Counted from the first letter of the stretch, positions 12,601-23,887 are shown. The stretch is DNA of 64,000 nucleotides from Diospyros lotus (GCF_014633365.1 NW_026267104.1:7066587-7130586), one strand, 5' to 3'. The notes: generated by a model not told the origin, from the letters alone. Numbers and translations: made by a program.

Positions 12601-14390
12601 AAATTTTCTATTAAAAAAAAAAAGAGAAGATTTCTTGCCCTTATTTTTTATTTGTTGTGGGTTTTTGAGAATAAATATGATCTGGACGCTAGTAATTGCG
12701 AAACTTTTTATTTTTTATCTTAATTCTGGGGCATGGTAACACCAAGATATATATTAATGAACCCCGAATTAGTAAATGTTATAGTGTAACGAACCAATTA
12801 ATTAGTAAATGTCTGATTAATATTTTATTGTAATGTTATAGATTTATAAAATAACTAAAAAAATATAAAAGGGCATAAAATAGTTATATTAAAAAATGGC
12901 ATAATTATGAAAAATGATAATAATTATAAAAATAAACGGTCTATTAATGATTGTGAATTAATTTATTTTTTAAAAAAATAGTTATACTTTAAAAACATTA
13001 CCACTCTTAAAAACAATTCTTTTTTTAAAAAAATGAAATAAAAAATTATTTTAGTTAAAAAATATAATAATACCAGCGCTCAATGATTTGGCGATTTGCA
13101 AACCTAATTCTACAAGCCATGCATTAAGTAGGGTTGGCAAAAGTAGGCTGTCACAAGGACAAGACATATTTACCTAAAACATTGTTATATGAGACATAGT
13201 TGCAACTACCATACCAACTCCTAACATATATATATCTAGCCAAGGATGTTTGTTCATAAATCATTTTAAGTACTAACAAAATTAAACTCTCTAATTTTGT
13301 TTTAGTTTCTAATTAATGTCACTGTTGTTTTTTTTTTTTGTCTATCTATTAATCTGTATGGAAAATAGAAACTGATTAATGTGGTCCCATATTGTTAAAG
13401 ACTCGAAAAACTTGTTTTTATTCTTAATTATGTCAAGAATTTCTCTAATTTTTTATTTTATAATTTGTTGTACTTTAATAATTTGTAAATAATTGCATGA
13501 ATTGGATTAGCACGTGTAATTTATTGATATTTGAAATATTGTAAGGCTGGTCTTAAAATTAAAAACCTAAGGATGGAAAGTCAAGATTAGTGGCCTTGTT
13601 TTAAGTGATAATTATAACTCTCTGATAAACAATTTATTAACTTTGGTTGATTATTCCATTGAACAAAAAGCGTTTTTTCACCTAATTAATTAATGGTTCA
13701 TATACTTTCTTGTCTTATTTAAATCATAATTTAATAAGGACAAGTGATTTAAGTATTCAAATAAGACTCATAAACTAATGTCTCGCACTCAAATCCGAGC
13801 CCAATGATCATTACGTGGAGAGGGATAGAACATATATAGAAGCCAAAGTAGGGTTGGACAATCATTAATATGACTTGAGGTGGAGCACTCCCTCTCTTGG
13901 CCTTGGTGTAATTTCTTCTACAAGCAATAGGCAGGCACCTTGGTGTTGTTGGGGTAGTAGGTGTTTATATATTATTATGCTTGAGAAAGCCAGTGAGAGC
14001 CAATAACGCTGGAGGGGGTGACCATTAAAGACACATTATTTTTGTGCTTTAATGTGTTGTCCACCGAATTACCCCCATCCCCATCCCTATCCCCATCCCC
14101 ATCCCTCTAAAAATGTTGTCAAGAAATCCACCATCACCATGCATGATTCAATAATTCAAGATGAGAAGAGAAGCAAATATTACTTTTCAAACCTTCAAAC
14201 TAAATGAATGAACACTTATAATAACAGCGTACTCATAACGCAAGTTTGGCATTTCTTGGATCTAATTATTCATAATCAATCATCATCACTCATCAAGCAT
14301 ATGATTGGTGGGTTTTTTCAATCCAAAGTGCATGGTTTTTTATCAATTTCCTGTACAATGATACTCTAATTTAAACTCTTATATTTGCTA
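9700..14390. other. 4.7 kb AT-rich intergenic DNA without a recognisable gene
   Basis: No conserved coding exon is seen on either strand. It contains a (GT)n run (10483-10501), (TA)n runs near 12030 and 12390, a 12-bp perfect inverted repeat (12581-12592 with 12677-12688), three copies of AAGTAGGGTTGG (10986, 13126, 13846) and a CCCCAT-rich G-quadruplex candidate (14072-14106). Confidence 0.5.
14072..14106 (-). repeat. CCCCAT-type short tandem; G-quadruplex candidate on the minus strand
   Basis: Five C runs of 3-5 bases separated by AT or TAT give, on the minus strand, five G runs with 2-3 nt loops. This fits the consensus for an intramolecular G-quadruplex. Confidence 0.7.
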
Positions 14391-14393
14391 ATT

Positions 14394-14633
14394 ATTTAAC
14401 AATAAATCTATTTGGATAGAATCTATCCAAATAGAATTATCTTTTTTTTATCATTTAAATTATTGATATTAGGATAATTATGTTATTTATCATTTTATTT
14501 ACTAACAACTTTTAGATTATTATAAGGTTAAAATTATCTTTTTGTTTTGTTAAATATCATTAAAATGTTATAAAATAATATAAAATAAATATTAAATAAC
14601 TTTTTATCTGGATAGATTCTAGCCATTTAACAA
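14394..14633. mobile_element. 222-bp MITE with 9-bp direct flanks
   Basis: ATTTAACAA occurs at 14394-14402 and again at 14625-14633. The left end contains a 27-bp near-perfect palindrome (CTATTTGGATAGA, one central base, and its complement). The right end carries the matching inverted block, TCTGGATAGATTCTAGCC. The inverted ends are offset by about 8-11 bp from the direct repeats, so either the boundary or the target duplication is uncertain. There is no coding sequence. It lies 20 bp from the Pack-MULE. Confidence 0.5.
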
Positions 14634-14653
14634 AGTTTATTAATTAATTCATA

Positions 14654-15960
14654 ATTAAATAAGGGCTAATAGTCTAATTTATTATCAACTTTAGATCATT
14701 TTTTAATTCTTTTTCATTTTAAGAATTGTTTCAATTTGAGTCTAATATTTTAAGATTGATGTCAATTTTATCCTAAATGGACTTGGCATGTGACTCAACT
14801 GAGGTGGCATATTGACTTGTCCAATAATTAATACATCAGCAAGGTAGTATCATTTTATCTTGTTCTTATGGTAAATTATAAGATAAAATGATGTCGTTTT
14901 GACTTATTCATATTTTTCTCATTTGTGGACTTAGGGTTTCAAACAACGAGGAGGAAGGAAGCTAACAGCAACGCACAACGAGGGTGCATGTTTCTTTGTT
15001 AATGTATAAACAGCGTCGTCGTTCAACAATTCCATTTACAATCAGTTCATTGGCTCTTCTAGCTTGAAAATCCCAAACTGTTCTAGCTAAAACAACTGCC
15101 ATGGCCCCTGCACACAAGCTCTGAGCAGCCAAGAGGCCGAGCCACAGCCCTTCAAAATTGAATCACATGAAAAACCCTAACCCTACAACCACCGGCATTT
15201 CGACCAAGTAGAAGCAATCCAGATTTATTTTTGCTCCCACTCTCGGTCAAGTTATTCCTCTCAACCAGCCACAACTGGTGGCCCAAACTTTCCTTACATT
15301 AGAACGATGATTTCCTTGTCATTCTTGAACATGGTGGCCCAAACTTTCCTTACATTAATGATGAAAACCAGAGCTGCAAATCCCAGTAAGACACCTAAAC
15401 GAAGGACTATAATGGCGGCCAGTTTTGCCCTCCTAGGCCGGTCGACCCCGAGCTCGTTTCCGACCCGTGTAGATACGCTGAAGCTTAGAGAAGACGGGAA
15501 TATGTAGATGAGAGACGTGGTTTGGATCAAAATTCCCATTGAAGCAACGGTGGCTTTTCGGTTGGCTAGCCACCCACATATATAGTAGAATGATAAGTTC
15601 GTACCACCACCACTCAAGGCATATTGAATTGCAGCTTGGAATGGCCAAGTTCAAAAGAGATTTTCAACCTCGGGTGTGTCGTCATCTCGCTTTTCTCCCT
15701 CTTCTTCCTCTTCCTCACTTGAAACCTCAAGTCCACAAATGAAAGGAATATGAATAAGGCAAAACGACGTCATTCTATTAATGTGTTAATTATTAGACAA
15801 ATCAACGCGCCAATTCAGTTGTCACATGCCAGATCAATCTAAGATAAAATTGATATCAATCTTAAAATATTATGCCTAATTTGAAGCAATTCTTAAAATG
15901 GGATAAAATTAAAAAATGACCTAAGTTGAGGATAGATTAGACTATTAGCTCATTAAATGA
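14654..15960. mobile_element. Pack-MULE with long TIRs, 9-bp TSD and a captured MATE gene fragment
   Basis: The element spans 14663-15951 (1,289 bp). Its left end starts GGGCTAATAGTCTAAT and the right end, read inward, starts GAGCTAATAGTCTAAT. The terminal inverted repeats run about 14663-14957 and 15692-15951, with the same ordered blocks (for example TCATTTTTTAATT, TATTTTAAGATTGAT, GGCATGTGAC, GTCGTTTTG). Flanks are ATTAAATAA (14654-14662) and ATTAAATGA (15952-15960), a 9-bp duplication with one mismatch, as Mutator-like elements make. Between the TIRs is a reverse-oriented piece of a DETOXIFICATION/MATE gene and no transposase, the definition of a Pack-MULE. Confidence 0.85.
15010..15660 (-). 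pseudogene. Captured MATE (DETOXIFICATION) transporter fragment
   Basis: Read on the minus strand, the sequence gives MATE family blocks in the right order but not in one frame: [68 protein letters not shown], then GLWLGLLAAQ, AMAVVLARTVWDFQARRANEL. This is the C-terminal half of a plant MATE antiporter. Frameshifts (one in the WWWYEL region near 15580) and an in-frame stop make it non-functional. A 24-bp duplication marks a jump in which the conserved segment after VRKVWATMF is partly lost. It lies inside the Pack-MULE, antisense to the element as written. Intact MATE proteins export metabolites or citrate; no such activity can be expected here. Confidence 0.85.
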
Positions 15961-16602
15961 TCATATATCCTAATTCTCATAAGGTCAATAGATGTAAGGG
16001 CAAACTTAATGATATTTGAAAGTGCAATTATGAAAATTTTACTGTAGTAAAAAATGGGTTCTTAAGCAGTTTCAAATTCTTACTTCTTTTTCGTAATAAA
16101 AAGAACCTTAATTAACTTAATTAGATAAGTTTTCTATCTGTTAGCTTAAAATGTTTGAACTGTCTCACAATATAACCACCAGATTGATACTTTTACATGG
16201 TAGCCAAAATTTTTGAAGTGATAGTTCAACTCTCTTTAGAAATGAAATGAATTATATATGTTGCATGCATGACTTATGAAAAAAATTGTGGGGGTTAATT
16301 CCCATATTTATATCGCTCTCACATGGATAAAAAATAAAATAGTATTATCCATGGCCTCGTTTTGGATACAGATGAAGTAACAACGTATGTTAATTTGATT
16401 ATGTAAAAATATTTAATAAATTAATTAAGTTCAGTTAAGTTTTAATATAATTGTTCAATAAAATAGTTAAATTCATCACCTAAGGCATCAAAATACTAAA
16501 ATTGATTTTCAAAACTCTAATACATCTAAAGTGAAATGAGTTAGAATAACTTTGTAAACTTACTAATCTCTCCAAGTAATATAAATGCTCCACTGCACAC
16601 TT
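15961..16602. other. Intergenic sequence, nothing recognised
   Basis: AT-rich spacer between the Pack-MULE and the next MITE; no coding or element signal. Confidence 0.4.
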
Positions 16603-17222
16603 TTATGGGGGCGTTTAGTGTGTAGAAAATTTTTTTAAATTTATGTAATTCATAATTCTTGATAATGTTTTTGAGAATCTTTGATATTTTTAAAATTCAT
16701 ATAATTTTATATTTGATTAGTTTCACATATTCTCAGAAATATTGGGTATTCTTTTCTAAAAACTTATATTCCTATATTTAGTTTAAATGTAACATTGCTA
16801 AGAATCTATATTATTTTTTTAAAATTATTCTTATTTGATTTTTTATTTAAAAATGATAAAATTTCTTCTATCATATAAAATATTGGACTATAGCATTATA
16901 AGAGGGTAAGGGGTTTAGGGTTATAAGAGGGTAAGGGATATGGTGAAGATAATCGTCAAAGGACTATGAAGTTATTAGAGAATAAAAGGTGTTTTAATTT
17001 TTTTTATTTGTTAAAATTTTTTTCTAGTCATGGGATCCAAGATTCTCAACCCTCTCATGAATTTTTTTTTTAAGAAAAATTGATTAAAAATAAATCCTGA
17101 AAATGTTATTTCCTTAATATTCTTCTTTAAAAAAGTTATACTAAACATAAAAAAATATATATAGATTTCTAATTTAACATTTCTAAAAATTTAAAAATTT
17201 CTCTTATATTAAATCCCCATTA
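16603..17222. mobile_element. PIF/Harbinger-like MITE (614 bp), first copy of a local family
   Basis: The element is 16606-17219. It starts TGGGGGCGTTTAGTGT and ends TTAAATCCCCA, flanked by TTA on both sides (16603-16605 and 17220-17222), the 3-bp target of PIF/Harbinger elements. Its interior matches the reverse complement of the element at 35508-36152 over most of the length (for example TATTCTTTTCT, TTTAAATGTAACATT, AAAATTATTCTTATTT, ATATAAAATATTGG). It has no coding capacity. Confidence 0.7.
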
Positions 17223-17399
17223 AAAGATAGAGTTACTGCAAAATCGAAAGATTGAATCTACTACTCTCAATAATTTGCATATATTAGTGGAGCTAAGACT
17301 CAAGTTAATTTTGATTTGGGATTTACTTCTCTAACACGCTTAATTCATGATCTAACGGGTTGTGATTTAAAAACTCTTGCAATAAAGACTTCTCGATGT

Positions 17400-17423
17400 T
17401 TTTATAAAAAAAAAAAAAAAAAA
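17400..17423. repeat. A-rich homopolymer run
   Basis: Long A run with a single G near its end. A downstream stretch to 17840 is AT-rich with no recognised feature. Confidence 0.7.
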
Positions 17424-17840
17424 AGAAATTATGAACTTACCACACTGACGTTGAAGTAAAGATTAGGTAAATGTAAAATAAGTACCAAATGAGACATAAA
17501 TGTGATGTAGTTTTTCACATCATACTAAGAAGACAGAGAGGGAGGGATAAGCTATTATGAGACAACATTTAATAACAACTAGAAATTGACAAAACTAATA
17601 AATTCCACTTGCGTGTTGCCTAGGTTTATGGGCTCCTCTGGAAATGGAAAGCATATTGACACTGATAGTGCCTTCCCACCAAAGTAAACATAACAAAATA
17701 GGAATAATAATAATAATGCTAACTATAGCAGCAATATTCCAACATTTTTCTCGAAAGTTAAAATATATATATAATTTAAAATGGGAATTAATGATCTTAA
17801 AACTTTTTTATTGGCATTTAAAATAAATTATCAAAAAAAA

Positions 17841-18012
17841 TTATTGAGAGTCAAACAAATTTACAGACAGACTTACAGAAGAAGAGTTAAAGGACTAAAA
17901 TGTTCTCATCCACATTATATTATATTTTTTTTAATATAATATAGGTAAAGACATTTTAGTTCTTTAATTATCATTCTATAAATCTACGTGTCAATTTATG
18001 TGATCTTATAAA
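17841..18012. mobile_element. Foldback MITE-like inverted repeat
   Basis: The left arm (about 17841-17925) and right arm (about 17940-18012) are inverted copies with mismatches, sharing AAAGGACTAAAATGT versus AAAGAACTAAAATGT, a TTACAGAA/TTATAGAA block and ACAAATTTACA/ATAAATTGACA. The centre is a TATTATATT/AATATAATA hairpin. Nearly the whole element folds on itself. No clear target duplication was found. Confidence 0.6.
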
Positions 18013-18049
18013 AGAACTAAAAAAAATACAAACAGTAAAACCATTATCA

Positions 18050-18510
18050 GACGTTGAAAAAAACAAAAATTGAAAAGGAAAGAAGTGAATGAATGATTGA
18101 TGGAAAAAATAATTGTAATGCCAGCATGGAATGAGAGGGGAAGTCACTATCGGCCACGTAAGAGAGGTGCCAGCGTGGATAGGCGCTGGAGCCAGCTAGC
18201 AAGCAGGTCCCCCAATGGTAGTGCGATTTTGGGTTCGATACATCGAGTGAAATTATTTGTTGGGAATTGCGAAATATTAGAAAACAAACAAACAGGCTGT
18301 CGCGATTGGGAAAGTGGCAAAAATGCATGCGCCACCTCACACCTCTCTCTCTCTTTATTCTGTTTTTCCGCCACAATGGATGGTGTGCCCTCCTTGCCAC
18401 TTCACGACTGGCCTCGCCGCTACGCGACACTCCCCTCATCCACTCACCTGTCCCATTCTTTCTGCCATCGCGTCTCGTCTTTTAAAGCGCGGCCTGTTTA
18501 CTAATAACAT
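18050..18510. other. GC-richer segment with overlapping open frames on both strands
   Basis: About 460 bp with distinctly more G+C than its surroundings are open for 135 codons on plus (18097-18504) and 130 codons on minus (18047-18439). Neither translation shows a domain or composition I recognise, and no introns or gene context support either strand. A CT-rich block (18340-18358) and TTTAAA near the end suggest a promoter or leader fragment rather than a protein gene. Confidence 0.3.
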
Positions 18511-19520
18511 TTATTTTATTAATTTAATTAATTGATGATGAATTAATCATATTTTAAAATACTTAATTGAATTATTTATATATTAAAAATTAAATATATT
18601 TATTATTAATAAAACTTGAAATACGATTTCTAACACAATTGTGATACCAAGTACTATGACTTATAAATGTAAACATATCGTTATTATGTTGTTTGAGTAA
18701 ATAAATAGTATTATTATTATTATTATTATTAGAGGCTAAATGGATTTGAGTAAGCACGAAGTTAGTTAATGCATCTCATCATTTTATTCACACTTGTTTA
18801 ATAGCCCTCTGGATAATGGATTAGATGATCTGATCTGGGTCTGTCTCACCCACCACCCCCATTTCGACGCTCTCATCTTTATGGTATGTTTGTTAGCATG
18901 AATAAATTATTAAGTCATTTCGAGACATTACATCAATAACAAGTCTTATTGTATTGTTAATTATTATTATAAGAGTAAACTTAATGAATATTACTTTAAT
19001 TGAAAGAGTAATGACATTATTACATTTATAATATAATAGGGTATTTCTAATTATTGGGCAATAGTTAATCATCAATGAATATGTCTAATTTATGGATAAA
19101 ATGTATTTATTATATTTTAATTTTAATATTTAAATAATTTTATTATTTAATATAATATACAATTAAAATATATTTATTAATATTTAATCATTATTTTAAA
19201 TATTGTTCTTTTCGAAAATACCATTGACATTAACACGCGTCAGATGCGTATTGTTTTCCAATGCTAATCGTTGCCGTTGAGTTGATGCCTCGGAGGCAGA
19301 AACAAAATAAATTTTCCTCCAAGGTATGTTTGGCAGGAGAGAAAAAAAAGAAAAGAAAAGAGAAACTGAAAGCAAATAAATGGAAAAGAAAATTTGAAGC
19401 CGCCCCTGGCTTCCCTCCCATTTTCTCAGCTGCCAAACATGACCTCACCCTAAAAAACCCAGCAGGTTTATTCCTCCACAAGAACCCAAAGGGCACGTTT
19501 CCAAATTGAAAACCTGACAT
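18511..19520. other. Upstream region of the O-fucosyltransferase-like gene
   Basis: AT-rich to about 19220, with a (TTA)n run at 18706-18731, then a less AT-rich proximal promoter. No coding exon is supported. Confidence 0.5.
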
Positions 19521-19524
19521 TCGG

Positions 19525-19530
19525 TATAAA
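19525..19530 (+). promoter_or_regulatory. TATA box of the O-fucosyltransferase-like gene
   Basis: TATAAA within TATAAAATAG lies 192 bp upstream of the ATG, leaving room for a leader of about 160 nt that is rich in C and T, as is usual in plants. Confidence 0.65.
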
Positions 19531-19716
19531 ATAGTTCCCCAGTTTTAGACTCACTAGATTAGACCCAAGGAACCATCTGAAACTCAAACACCCTCCATTG
19601 CTGACTGACTCTCCTTTTCTCTTTCATTTTCTATCTGCAGAGGCTTTCCGAGAAAGCCAAAGAAAAGCTCCGCCCGTTCGTTCGTTTAAATTGAGAAAGG
19701 CCCTCAAGGGTCTATC

Positions 19717-22406
19717 ATGGCTAAATCCAAGAAGCAAGCGTACATCTCTGTCCCATCTCAGATAATCGGCTCTCTCTCGTCTTCTTCGCTCCAATCTCTC
19801 CTGGTCTCTCCCAAGAAGTCCTCCAAGAACAAGAACAAGCCATGGAAAACCGCAAGGTTCTGGCTTTTCTGCATCTTTCTCTGCGCCTTTCTCGGAATGT
19901 TGAAGATGTGGTTCAACCTCGAACCTTTGACTCCATTTCCTCCCAACCCATGTTCCATTTTCCGTCAAGAATCATCCTCTCCAAACACCTTTTCGAGATC
20001 ACAGCTGGGTGTTTTCCCAATGAAAAATGGAGTAGGGGAAAAGAGTGGGTTCTGGAAGCAACCTGACGGGTTGGGGTACAGGCCTTGCTTGAGCTTCAGG
20101 GGGGAGTACAAGAAATGGAGTCAAGAGATTGTGAAAGATAGAACAAAGTATTTAATGGTGGTGGTTTCCGGTGGGATGAACCAGCAGAGGAATCAGATTG
20201 TTGATGCTGTGGTGATTGCAAGAATCCTTGGAGCTGCTCTGGTTGTTCCAATCCTGCAAGTCAATGTTATCTGGGGTGATGAAAGGTTTCTAACTTTCTA
20301 CAATCTCTCTATTTCCTTTCTCACTTGTTTTTTTTTTTTTTCCCACTTTATAACTCGGTTTTTTCCTGGCCAAATGTAGGTCTTTAATCATTTTTTTTTT
20401 CATTTAACAAACACCCATTTGGGTTATGATTGACACAACTTGTTCCCATCTTCATGTTTTCTGTGGAAATTTCCTGGACAAAAGTGGCTTTGATTTACGA
20501 AGTTCAATTTCTTGGATAATGATCGTTTTTGTTTACCATTTATTTTTAATTTTTCTGTGGAAACTTCCTGGATCAAAGTGGCTTTGTTTTCATTTCCAGG
20601 ATGACCAAAATGAGTTTTTAGATTGAAAGTTTCGGTTTATTGCATTTTGGAGGCGGAGACTAACAATTTTTTTCTGCTTTTCATGCTCTGTTTATTGCAG
20701 TGAGTTTTCTGATATATTTGATTTGGATCACTTCAAGGCAGTTCTTGCCAGTGATGTTCGAATAGTTTCATCACTGCCATCAACGCATTTAATGTCGAGG
20801 CCGGTGGAGGAGAGGATGATGCCGGTCAATGCCACCCCTCAATGGATTCGCGCTCATTATCTCAGAAAGGTATTAGAGACATTCCTTAAAACAGAGAGTT
20901 TTACAGAAAATGGGAGATGATCATGAAAAGATGCCCTAAAATCTATTATCTGTGTGAATTATGAACTTGGTACAAGGGTATTGAGGCTCATCACTTGGAT
21001 GCTTTTGCTTGAGTTTTTGGATGAAACCTTACATAGTCTTATGTTAAAATAACTAGTTTCTGGCCATTGGCTGGTGTGTGGGACAGAGGTGCTTATTATT
21101 AGTTCTATTTTTTGCTGGTTTTGCAGTTTAGGAGAGATGGTGTTCTGCTTCTTCGCGGTCTGGATTCCCGGCTCTCCAAGAATCTTCCCTCGGATCTTCA
21201 GAAGCTTCGTTGCAAGGTATCTAGTGTTGAATTAACGACGATTAATCAGTAATATTTGATAACTAGTTAACTAACCATGTGTTAAGTATGGCAGCCATTG
21301 ATCTATGATTTGTTCGTCTGTAGGTGGCATTTCATGCTCTGAAGTTTGCCCCGCCAATCCTAGAACTCGGTAACAAGCTCACGGACAGGATGAGGAGCAA
21401 GGGACCTTACCTCGCTCTGCATTTACGCATGGAGAAGGATGTGTGGGTGAGGACGGGTTGTCTTCCCGGCTTGGGGACCAATTATGACGAGATAGTAATA
21501 AACGAGAGAAAGCTCCGACCTGAGCTCTTGACTTCAAAATCAAGCATGACTTATCATGACAGAAAGCTTGCTGGCCTCTGCCCCTTAAATGCCTTGGAGG
21601 TTACAAGGTAACATTTGATGGCTATTTGCCTGATTATTTGCTGTTTATCAAAGCATTACAAAGCTAAAAGAGACTGTTTGCGTTGTCTTCTAGGCTACTT
21701 AAAGCTCTGGGAGCCCCAAAGGATGCAAGAATATACTGGGCTGGGGGAAATCCACTTGGAGGGGAAGAAGCCTTGTTGCCACTGACCAGAGAATTTCCCA
21801 ATTTGTACAACAAGGAAGACCTTGCTTTGCCCGGGGAACTCGAACCATTTGCAAGAAAGGCTTCCTTCATGGCTGCCATTGACTACATAGTAGCTGAAAA
21901 TAGCGACGTTTTCATGCCATCTCACGGTGGAAATATGGGCCATGCGATCCAGGTACTGCCACCGTTAAGATTAAAATCAGAACAAATTTGAATTGGGCTT
22001 ATCTCTCTTTAGGATTTCACAAAATTCATTGTTTTGAGTCTTTCGTTTCTTCTGATAGCCCCATTCATCACAATTATCGATAAATTTTGCATTGCTACTG
22101 GGGATTTTATTCTAAAAACTGGCTTTGTATACCACACAGGGACACAGGGCTTATGCAGGGCACAGAAAGTACATTACTCCGAATAAACGAAAGATGCTGC
22201 CTTACTTCCTAAATGCTTCTCTTCTTGAAGCAGACTTCAACAAGATTATAATGGACTTGCACCAAGAATCCTTGGGCCAGCCAGAACTGAGATCTAGCAA
22301 AGCTGGAAGAGACGTCACAAAATTTCCAGTCCCCGAATGCATGTGCAACGATTCAAATTCGCGATCTTCCATGTTATTCAACTCCCAAAACCTTGAGATA
22401 CGATGA
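19717..22406 (+). CDS. O-fucosyltransferase-family (GT106-like) Golgi glycosyltransferase, six exons
   Basis: Coding exons are 19717-20285, 20701-20869, 21127-21216, 21324-21607, 21694-21952 and 22140-22406. All introns are GT-AG and the joined frame is open for 545 codons. The start is the ATG of MAKSKKQAY. Residues about 46-66 form one membrane span (WLFCIFLCAFLGMLKMW), giving a type II Golgi protein with a lumenal catalytic domain. Family blocks follow: VSGGMNQQRNQIVDAVVIAR, IWGDESEFSDIF (split across exon 1/2), VRIVSSLPSTHLMSRP, ALHLRMEKDVW (near residue 310), GLCPLNALEVTRLL, PSHGGNMGHA (near 450) and GHRKYITPNKR. These match the plant PF10250/GT106 family, which includes rhamnogalacturonan-I rhamnosyltransferases as well as uncharacterised 'O-fucosyltransferases'. 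A role in cell-wall polysaccharide synthesis is likely by family; donor and acceptor cannot be read from sequence. The gene looks intact. Confidence 0.93.
20459..20590. repeat. Short duplication inside intron 1
   Basis: A block of about 32 bp starting CTGTGGAAATTTCCTGGA recurs about 97 bp downstream as CTGTGGAAACTTCCTGGA, both followed by AAAGTGGCTTTG. It is an intronic local duplication with no apparent function. Confidence 0.7.
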
Positions 22407-23880
22407 GGCCTCTGTGGAATTTCCAAATACCGAGGAATGGCTTCTTAAATTATAGTTGATATAAGCTTATAATATACCGAGGAATGGCACACCATAATTC
22501 ACTTCTTCTATTGTTTATGTATAGTTTTTTTTTTTTTTTATACTTTTTGAGGTTATAATTTAGTTGATATAAGCATATATATAGCTTCATTTTGTTTTTT
22601 CCCTTCACAGAAGGAAGGGTTAGGAAGTTGACAGATTCTTTTGCTTTTAGTCCGATTTATTCTTTGTACTATTATCCAATCTATGGCTGATCAATAAATG
22701 TATATATATAGAGCTGTATTCCTTTTGAAATTCTATGCATTAGGCTGTCCTTTCAACATCTTGGCTGTCCTTTCAACATCTTGTACACTATTTCGATTTT
22801 CAACTTTTGATTCTTGAAAGTGAAGGAAATGGCAACCGTGCATGGTTAATGGTTTTGCTTAAGAAAAACTTCTTCATGAATGATGAGGGGCTTACGGCTT
22901 ACGCGACAAGCTTTTCGATTTATGCAGATTTTGTCAACTTAAAAAAGAAATAATAGATTGCTCAAATTGTTTTTACTTTTTAGAACTCCAATCCCACAAT
23001 GATTTGGATGACGTCTCTCCATGTTCTTTAGTACTGTTCAAGCTTGAAAGTTGAATCTTCCTTCCAGGTTCTGAATGTATGAAAAGAGAAACTTGCTAAT
23101 GAATGAAGAATGTCACAACCCACTTCCACGAAATTAATTTATTAGGGAAGGTTTTTATTTACTAAGGTAGTGTTTATTAATAAATATATAAAATAAAAAA
23201 GATGATATATAAGAAACATTTTAGATATTTGTCATTTTCAACGCGTTTATTAAACTTATATGATATTTTCTAAAAAAATACTTACATGACTTCTTATTTA
23301 TTTTTTATTAAAAATTTTATCTAACCCCTATCTCTAGATAAATTTATTTGATATTTTATAGATAAACTTAAATTACTCATATATCCTTGATAAGATAATT
23401 AATGTCATTTAATATATTTATAAAATTTAAATTTATTAAATTTTATTTTTATAATAAAGTTGATTTTAAAATATCTTATTTATTTAAGTCTTATAATTAA
23501 TATTATTTAATATATTTTTAAATTGTCATATGTTTTGGCAATTTTTAAAATTTAAATTACTTTCTATATATATTTTATTATCTAATACAAATTCCTCTCA
23601 CTAATTTTTTAAATTTTTAATTATCTATGTGAAATTATTGTAATTTTATCAATAATTATTTTTACTAAGTCTTTTTAAAATCTATTTTTGAATATGAATT
23701 TAGAAAATAAAACACTATTTTTTTTATTTTTTAATAATTCACATTAATCATAGAATACTATTTTAATCATAAATTTGTTATTGATATTAACATAAAGTTT
23801 TGAATGAATTTAGTAATAAAGATATTTTAATTAAAAAAAATCTTTATCTTGGTACTTATTGTATACATTTAACAAACATA
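22407..23880. other. 3' region and AT-rich spacer after the O-fucosyltransferase-like gene
   Basis: It probably includes the 3' untranslated region (a motif like AATAAA, 'caataaatg', occurs near 22692). A 20-bp block GCTGTCCTTTCAACATCTTG is directly duplicated at about 22744-22783. The rest is AT-rich spacer without coding signal. Confidence 0.45.
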
Positions 23881-23887
23881 TAGGAAA

